Translations under genes and position numbers: made by a program | Notes under the pieces: generated by a model | What the model saw: the letters and a program-made list of their open reading frames with translations, nothing else | Told to the model about the DNA's origin: nothing | Databases searched by the model: none | In this document: in pieces, positions 30,153 through 33,468 of the stretch | Numbering within the stretch: the stretch's first letter is position 1 | Layout of the letters: every line of letters begins with the position of its first letter | Assembly (NCBI GenBank): GCA_041744735.1 | Contig: JBGTKH010000088.1 | Location: forward strand, 1 to 33,468 | Source: JBGTKH01 sp041744735 | GTDB lineage: Bacteria > Planctomycetota > Planctomycetia > Pirellulales > Pirellulaceae | Direction of reading: 5' to 3' | Length of the DNA stretch: 33,468 nt

Positions 30153-31835
30153 ATGGCAAAGCTTAGCGTCAAGCAATTCCTGGACTTCGTACAGCGCAGC
30201 AATTTGGTCAAAGAGGACCAGTTGAAGCAGGCGCTCGCGAAGTGCGAAGACCAACACGGCGGCCAGTTGCCGGACGACGCGGATGTCGTGGCCGACGATT
30301 TGATCCAGGCCGGCGTGATCACGCGCTGGCATTGTGACAAGCTGATGGACAAGAAGTACAAAGGCTTCTTCCTCGGCAAATATAAGCTGCTGGGGCATCT
30401 GGGCACGGGCGGGATGAGTGCCGTCTATCTGGCCGAACACGTGATGATGCAACAGCGGCGAGCCATCAAGGTGCTGCCCAAGAGCCGGATCGAGGATTCG
30501 TCGTATCTGGAACGCTTTTATCGCGAAGCCAAGGCGTCCGCGGCGCTGGATCATCCCAACATCGTGCGGGCCTACGACGTCGACAACGAGGGTGACACGC
30601 ATTACTTGGTGATGGAGTTTGTCGAAGGGCGGGACCTGCAGTCGGTCGTGCGCAACGATGGGCCAATGGATTACGAAACCGCAGCGGACTTCCTCGCACA
30701 GGCCGCCGAAGGCCTGGAGCACGCTCACGAGGTGGGTCTGATTCACCGCGACGTGAAGCCGGCCAACTTGCTGGTGGACGGCAAGCGGGTCGTGAAGGTT
30801 CTGGACATGGGGCTGGCGTTGTTCTCCGACGACGAGGCCGCGTCACTGACCGTGGCCCACAACGAAAACGTATTAGGCACTGCGGACTACCTGGCACCGG
30901 AGCAGGCGTTGAACAGCCACAACGTCGACGCGCGGGCCGATCTCTATGGACTGGGCTGCACGTTGTACTATGTGCTCACCGGTCACGCCCCGTTTCCCGA
31001 AGGCACGCTGGCTCAGCGCATCGCCAAACACCAGACGCAGATGCCGGCCGACATTCGCATCGATCGCCCGGATTGCCCTGAGCCGCTGGTCGAGATCTGC
31101 TTCAAGATGATGCAGAAGAAGCCCGAGGACCGCTTCCAAACGGCGCGGCAAGTTTGTGATGTGCTGAGGGCGTGGTTGTTGGGCCAGCAGTACACAGAAG
31201 AGCAAGTGGACGAAGAATCATCCGCCCGCATGGCGCTGGCCGCCGCCGTGGCCGCGCGCAAAGCGGCCGTGCGTGCGGAGGTCGCGGCAGATGCCTCGGG
31301 CCACACAACGTCCGCGATCGCGGCACCGGAAAGGAAGAAGCCGGAAAGCGGGCCGCCGCTGCGCCGCGAACAGCCGGCCGACAGAGAGGACACGCTGTCG
31401 GACAAGGCCCGGCCCACTGTGATCTCGCCTTCGTCGAAAGTAAAAGGCGGTTCGGCACGCGGCAGTGGCAGCGGCAAGCAAATCAAAGGGCTGCCGGTCG
31501 CCAAACCGCTTGGTAAGCCAAGTACCGGACATACGGAGAGCACCATCGACCTGGGTATCGAGGTGTTCGAAAATCTCAGCGCCAGCAGCGAGAAAAACGA
31601 ACCCAGATCTCTGTTCGGCGAACGGCACATGCGTCGCAGTGGCGTGAAGGTACCGATTTGGATGTGGATTGTTATCGGCGTCGCAGTGCTGCTTGTGATT
31701 GTGGCCTTAATCGTTGTTGCGTCGTTATCGGGCGGGTCGGACAACGAGCGCGCACCGAATGGTTTCCGCGAGAGTTCGGCGAGCATCATGGCTCCTGCAG
31801 GCGAACACAACGCGCCGTTGACGTTGAATGTTTGA
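30153..31835 (+). CDS. Membrane Ser/Thr protein kinase (planctomycete type)
   Basis: This 560-residue kinase has an N-terminal about 72-residue helical domain (VKQFLDFVQRSNLV onwards) frequent in planctomycete kinases, then GHLGTGGMSAVYLA (81-94), lysine 106 in AIKVLP, and catalytic loop HRDVKPAN (198-205). The metal motif is DMG (218-220) in place of the usual DFG, and the APE motif reads LAPE. After about residue 340 comes an Ala/Lys/Ser/Pro-rich linker, then a membrane segment (about 512-535, IWMWIVIGVAVLLVIV) and a short extracytoplasmic tail of about 30 residues without a domain. The kinase should sit on the cytoplasmic face of the membrane. All essential catalytic residues are present, so activity is expected. 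The target is unknown. Confidence 0.92.
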   Translation: MAKLSVKQFLDFVQRSNLVKEDQLKQALAKCEDQHGGQLPDDADVVADDLIQAGVITRWHCDKLMDKKYKGFFLGKYKLLGHLGTGGMSAVYLAEHVMMQQRRAIKVLPKSRIEDSSYLERFYREAKASAALDHPNIVRAYDVDNEGDTHYLVMEFVEGRDLQSVVRNDGPMDYETAADFLAQAAEGLEHAHEVGLIHRDVKPANLLVDGKRVVKVLDMGLALFSDDEAASLTVAHNENVLGTADYLAPEQALNSHNVDARADLYGLGCTLYYVLTGHAPFPEGTLAQRIAKHQTQMPADIRIDRPDCPEPLVEICFKMMQKKPEDRFQTARQVCDVLRAWLLGQQYTEEQVDEESSARMALAAAVAARKAAVRAEVAADASGHTTSAIAAPERKKPESGPPLRREQPADREDTLSDKARPTVISPSSKVKGGSARGSGSGKQIKGLPVAKPLGKPSTGHTESTIDLGIEVFENLSASSEKNEPRSLFGERHMRRSGVKVPIWMWIVIGVAVLLVIVALIVVASLSGGSDNERAPNGFRESSASIMAPAGEHNAPLTLNV

Positions 31836-32070
31836 TGCTGCTCATCGTAAAAGCGGTAGCCGACCTCTCATTCCGCCACTTCTCTGTCTCGTTTCTTGCC
31901 GTTCGCAACGTCCGGGCGTCGCCCCATGCGTCTTCCAGACGGCCACTCAAAGATGGACATAACCATCGGCTCTACAATAACTTACGGTGTTCACTTGAAA
32001 TTACACTCGATTTCCACGTACGATGGACGTGTCCTGACAGCCCATTCCTTATCCGCACGAGCAGCCGCCA

Positions 32071-32787
32071 ATGTCGCTGGGACATTTGCCAAACTGGAAG
32101 AACCGCTTGACCGCGCAACACAACGCTGCGGTGCCGGTGCGGCGCTCTCGACATGGTGCGTGGCTGGCCAAACGAGCGCAGAAAGAGGGCACGAAGCACT
32201 TTCCGTTCATCCCGCCCGAAAAGTGGTACGAGCCGCAGGATGAGTCGACAGATCACTACCGCATCGTGTCGCAGCCGCCCGGTCAAGGATATCGCCATGT
32301 GGTAGTCGCTGCAGAAATCCGTCAACGGCTGGATGTTTTCCCGGCCGGATTGCTTGAGCCGCTGCAAGTGGTGCAACTCAGTACGATGACGCGAAAAAAG
32401 CAGAGCTTCCCTTGTTACGGCATGCAGTGGGGCAATGCGGTGTATTTGTATCCGGTCGAGGAAGGGCTGGTGGAGTACTTTGACCAGCCGCCGCGGCCAG
32501 CGCTGCTAAACGAAACCCGCATGTTCGGCGGACGCTGGGTGCAAGAGTCCGGCCGCACGTGGAAATTGATTTGGACGGATGAAACAATCAAAGATTTCTA
32601 CCTAAACAACGTCCTGATCCATGAGATTGGCCATCTGCTGGACAACCGCAATTCGCGATTCCTGGATCGCGAGCGGTTTGCCGAATGGTTCGCTATCGAG
32701 CACGGCTACAAGCCGAGCCGGCGGGCGGAACTGGCCAAGCGGGCAGCCCAAAAAATCACGCGGCGGCATCATGCCAAGAGCCGGTAG
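32071..32787 (+). CDS. Putative zinc metallopeptidase-like protein (HEIGH motif)
   Basis: This 238-residue protein has no obvious membrane segment or signal peptide. It carries HEIGHLLDN near residues 190-198, an HExxH-type zinc site. Further acidic residues follow (RFAEWFAIEHGY about 20 residues on), and these could supply the third ligand. The rest (for example YRIVSQPPGQGYRHVVVA) matches nothing I recognise. Whether it cleaves peptides is unproven. The N-terminal about 35 residues are basic and may be a late extension. No clear Shine-Dalgarno precedes the ATG. The 235 bases between the kinase stop and this start hold nothing I could identify. Confidence 0.75.
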   Translation: MSLGHLPNWKNRLTAQHNAAVPVRRSRHGAWLAKRAQKEGTKHFPFIPPEKWYEPQDESTDHYRIVSQPPGQGYRHVVVAAEIRQRLDVFPAGLLEPLQVVQLSTMTRKKQSFPCYGMQWGNAVYLYPVEEGLVEYFDQPPRPALLNETRMFGGRWVQESGRTWKLIWTDETIKDFYLNNVLIHEIGHLLDNRNSRFLDRERFAEWFAIEHGYKPSRRAELAKRAAQKITRRHHAKSR

Positions 32788-32832
32788 CAGGCGTTCATTC
32801 GTAGCTGCGTTCGCCAGATCGCGGACTTTGAA

Positions 32833-32931
32833 GGTATTCATCCGCACTCTGGCGAGTGCAGCTACGGTATTCATCCGCACTCTGGCGAGTGCAGCTACGG
32901 TATTCATCCGCACTCTGGCGAGTGCAGCTAC
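32833..32931. repeat. Triple 33-bp tandem repeat with hairpins
   Basis: Three identical 33-base units follow each other directly; each contains the stem GCACTC-TGGC-GAGTGC. A degenerate piece precedes the first unit. There are no spacers, so this is not a CRISPR array. The position, 46 bases after the HEIGH-gene stop, suggests a terminator-like or dispersed palindromic repeat that has multiplied. Confidence 0.92.
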
Positions 32932-33061
32932 GGTTTAGAGCGGTCATGAGTACCTAATCCGCCCCGGCGCGTTTCCTATTGCAGGTATCTTGTTCGCTCA
33001 AGTTGACTTATAATGGGCACTTCCCACAGCCAACATTCATCTTAGACGAGGTGATTTCGCG

Positions 33062-33468
33062 ATGCTTACTTCTTTCGCTCGCCGTGTTTCGTTCCCCGCG
33101 CTGACCGTTGCCCTGCTCGTTGCGACGCCGGCGCTGGCGGCTCCAACCGCCCAGCAGCGCGAAGAATCGCTGGCCGTGATGACATCGATCAAACTGGCCG
33201 GCAATTTGTACAGCCAAGGCAAGTACAAGGAGTCGGCCGATGTCGTTCGCGAAGTGCAGTCTAAGGTCGAGAAGCTGACCGCCGACGGTAATAAGGACAT
33301 GATCCAGTTGCTCGAGCCGGTGTTCCTGCGGCTAAAGAATGCACACGGTTTGTTGGAATTAGAGGGCTACACGCTTCCACCGCTCAAAGAGCCCGGCACC
33401 GCGCCACCCGAACCCGCCACGCCGACGCAACCGCAACCCGCAGCGACGCCGGCGACGCCGGCTCCACC
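33062..33468 (+). CDS. Exported protein, 5' part (runs off right edge)
   Basis: The frame is open from the ATG at 33062 to the edge (135 codons). It begins with a signal peptide (MLTSFARRVSFPALTVALLV, probable cleavage after ALA-A). A helical segment of about 60 residues (SIKLAGNLYSQGKYKESADV, a TPR-like or charged helix pair) is followed by a Pro/Ala/Thr-rich linker starting near EPGTAPPEPATP. Related planctomycete proteins continue with other domains after such a linker, which lie beyond this window. The start is supported by GAGGTG about 8 bases upstream. No function can be assigned from this part. Confidence 0.82.
   Translation, partial: MLTSFARRVSFPALTVALLVATPALAAPTAQQREESLAVMTSIKLAGNLYSQGKYKESADVVREVQSKVEKLTADGNKDMIQLLEPVFLRLKNAHGLLELEGYTLPPLKEPGTAPPEPATPTQPQPAATPATPAP

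Noticed and set aside
30804..30812. Kinase might be a pseudokinase because DFG reads DMG
   Set aside because: The catalytic Asp218 of this motif is kept, and Lys106 and HRD are intact; only the middle hydrophobic residue differs, which is tolerated.
32833..32931. Possible CRISPR array because of three regular repeats
   Set aside because: The units follow each other with no spacers and contain hairpins typical of dispersed palindromes; no cas gene is nearby.

Overview
The window looks like a chromosome segment from a planctomycete, most likely Pirellulales-like. The evidence is a lone sigma factor directly upstream of a Ser/Thr kinase, a second kinase with the typical planctomycete N-terminal extension, a Tat-exported Gfo/Idh/MocA oxidoreductase, a DUF1257/DUF2997 pair, many exported proteins of unknown role, high G+C, and many intergenic palindromic repeats. 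I saw no rRNA, tRNA, CRISPR array, integrase or transposase gene.

Layout. 1-1312 (minus): sigma factor followed by a kinase that runs off the left edge. 1517-4336 (minus): a membrane-anchored coiled-coil protein, then a visibly eroded stretch holding an ATP-dependent DNA ligase core without its OB domain, a DUF2997 gene fused out of frame to it, an intact DUF1257 gene with a TTG start, an orphan reading-frame scrap and a cupin stump. 4425-5735 (minus): Tat-exported oxidoreductase. 5802-5958: repeat cluster. 6186-9563 (plus): single-pass membrane protein, CpsD/ParA-like P-loop protein and ExeA-type AAA ATPase, resembling a polysaccharide-export or secretion regulation set. 9761-12663 (plus): a two-gene signalling module. 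Its first gene joins a nucleoside-deoxyribosyltransferase/TIR-like domain, a possible nuclease-fold domain and a histidine kinase; its second is a response regulator joined to a class III nucleotidyl cyclase. 12822-16065 (plus): exported isoaspartyl methyltransferase, VOC protein, and an FtsX/MacB-type permease with two 11-residue-periodic coiled-coil stalks.

16245-22885: BASS-family transporter, sulfotransferase and glycosyltransferase (minus), a divergent SAM methyltransferase (plus) and a convergent MsbA-like ABC exporter (minus). Most of this set suggests modification and export of a surface glycan or glycolipid. 23252-24158 (plus): two small exported proteins, one with a CxxCH haem motif and one with two YHS/TRASH-like metal-binding units, closed by a clear terminator. 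24434-29907 (minus): metallophosphoesterase homologue lacking all three private ligands of metal site 1, SPASM-like radical SAM enzyme, flavoprotein, a MITE-like element, glycine oxidase ThiO, an arsenosugar-type (DUF2064) transferase and a glutaredoxin. 30153-33468 (plus): a Ser/Thr kinase, an HEIGH-motif protein, a triple 33-bp repeat and the start of an exported protein.

The best candidate for an undescribed system is 9761-12663. A stress- or invasion-type sensory domain is wired through phosphotransfer to a cyclase with a complete catalytic set, which suggests a phosphorelay making a cyclic-nucleotide second messenger. The second most interesting item is the metallophosphoesterase homologue beside the radical SAM enzyme and flavoprotein.
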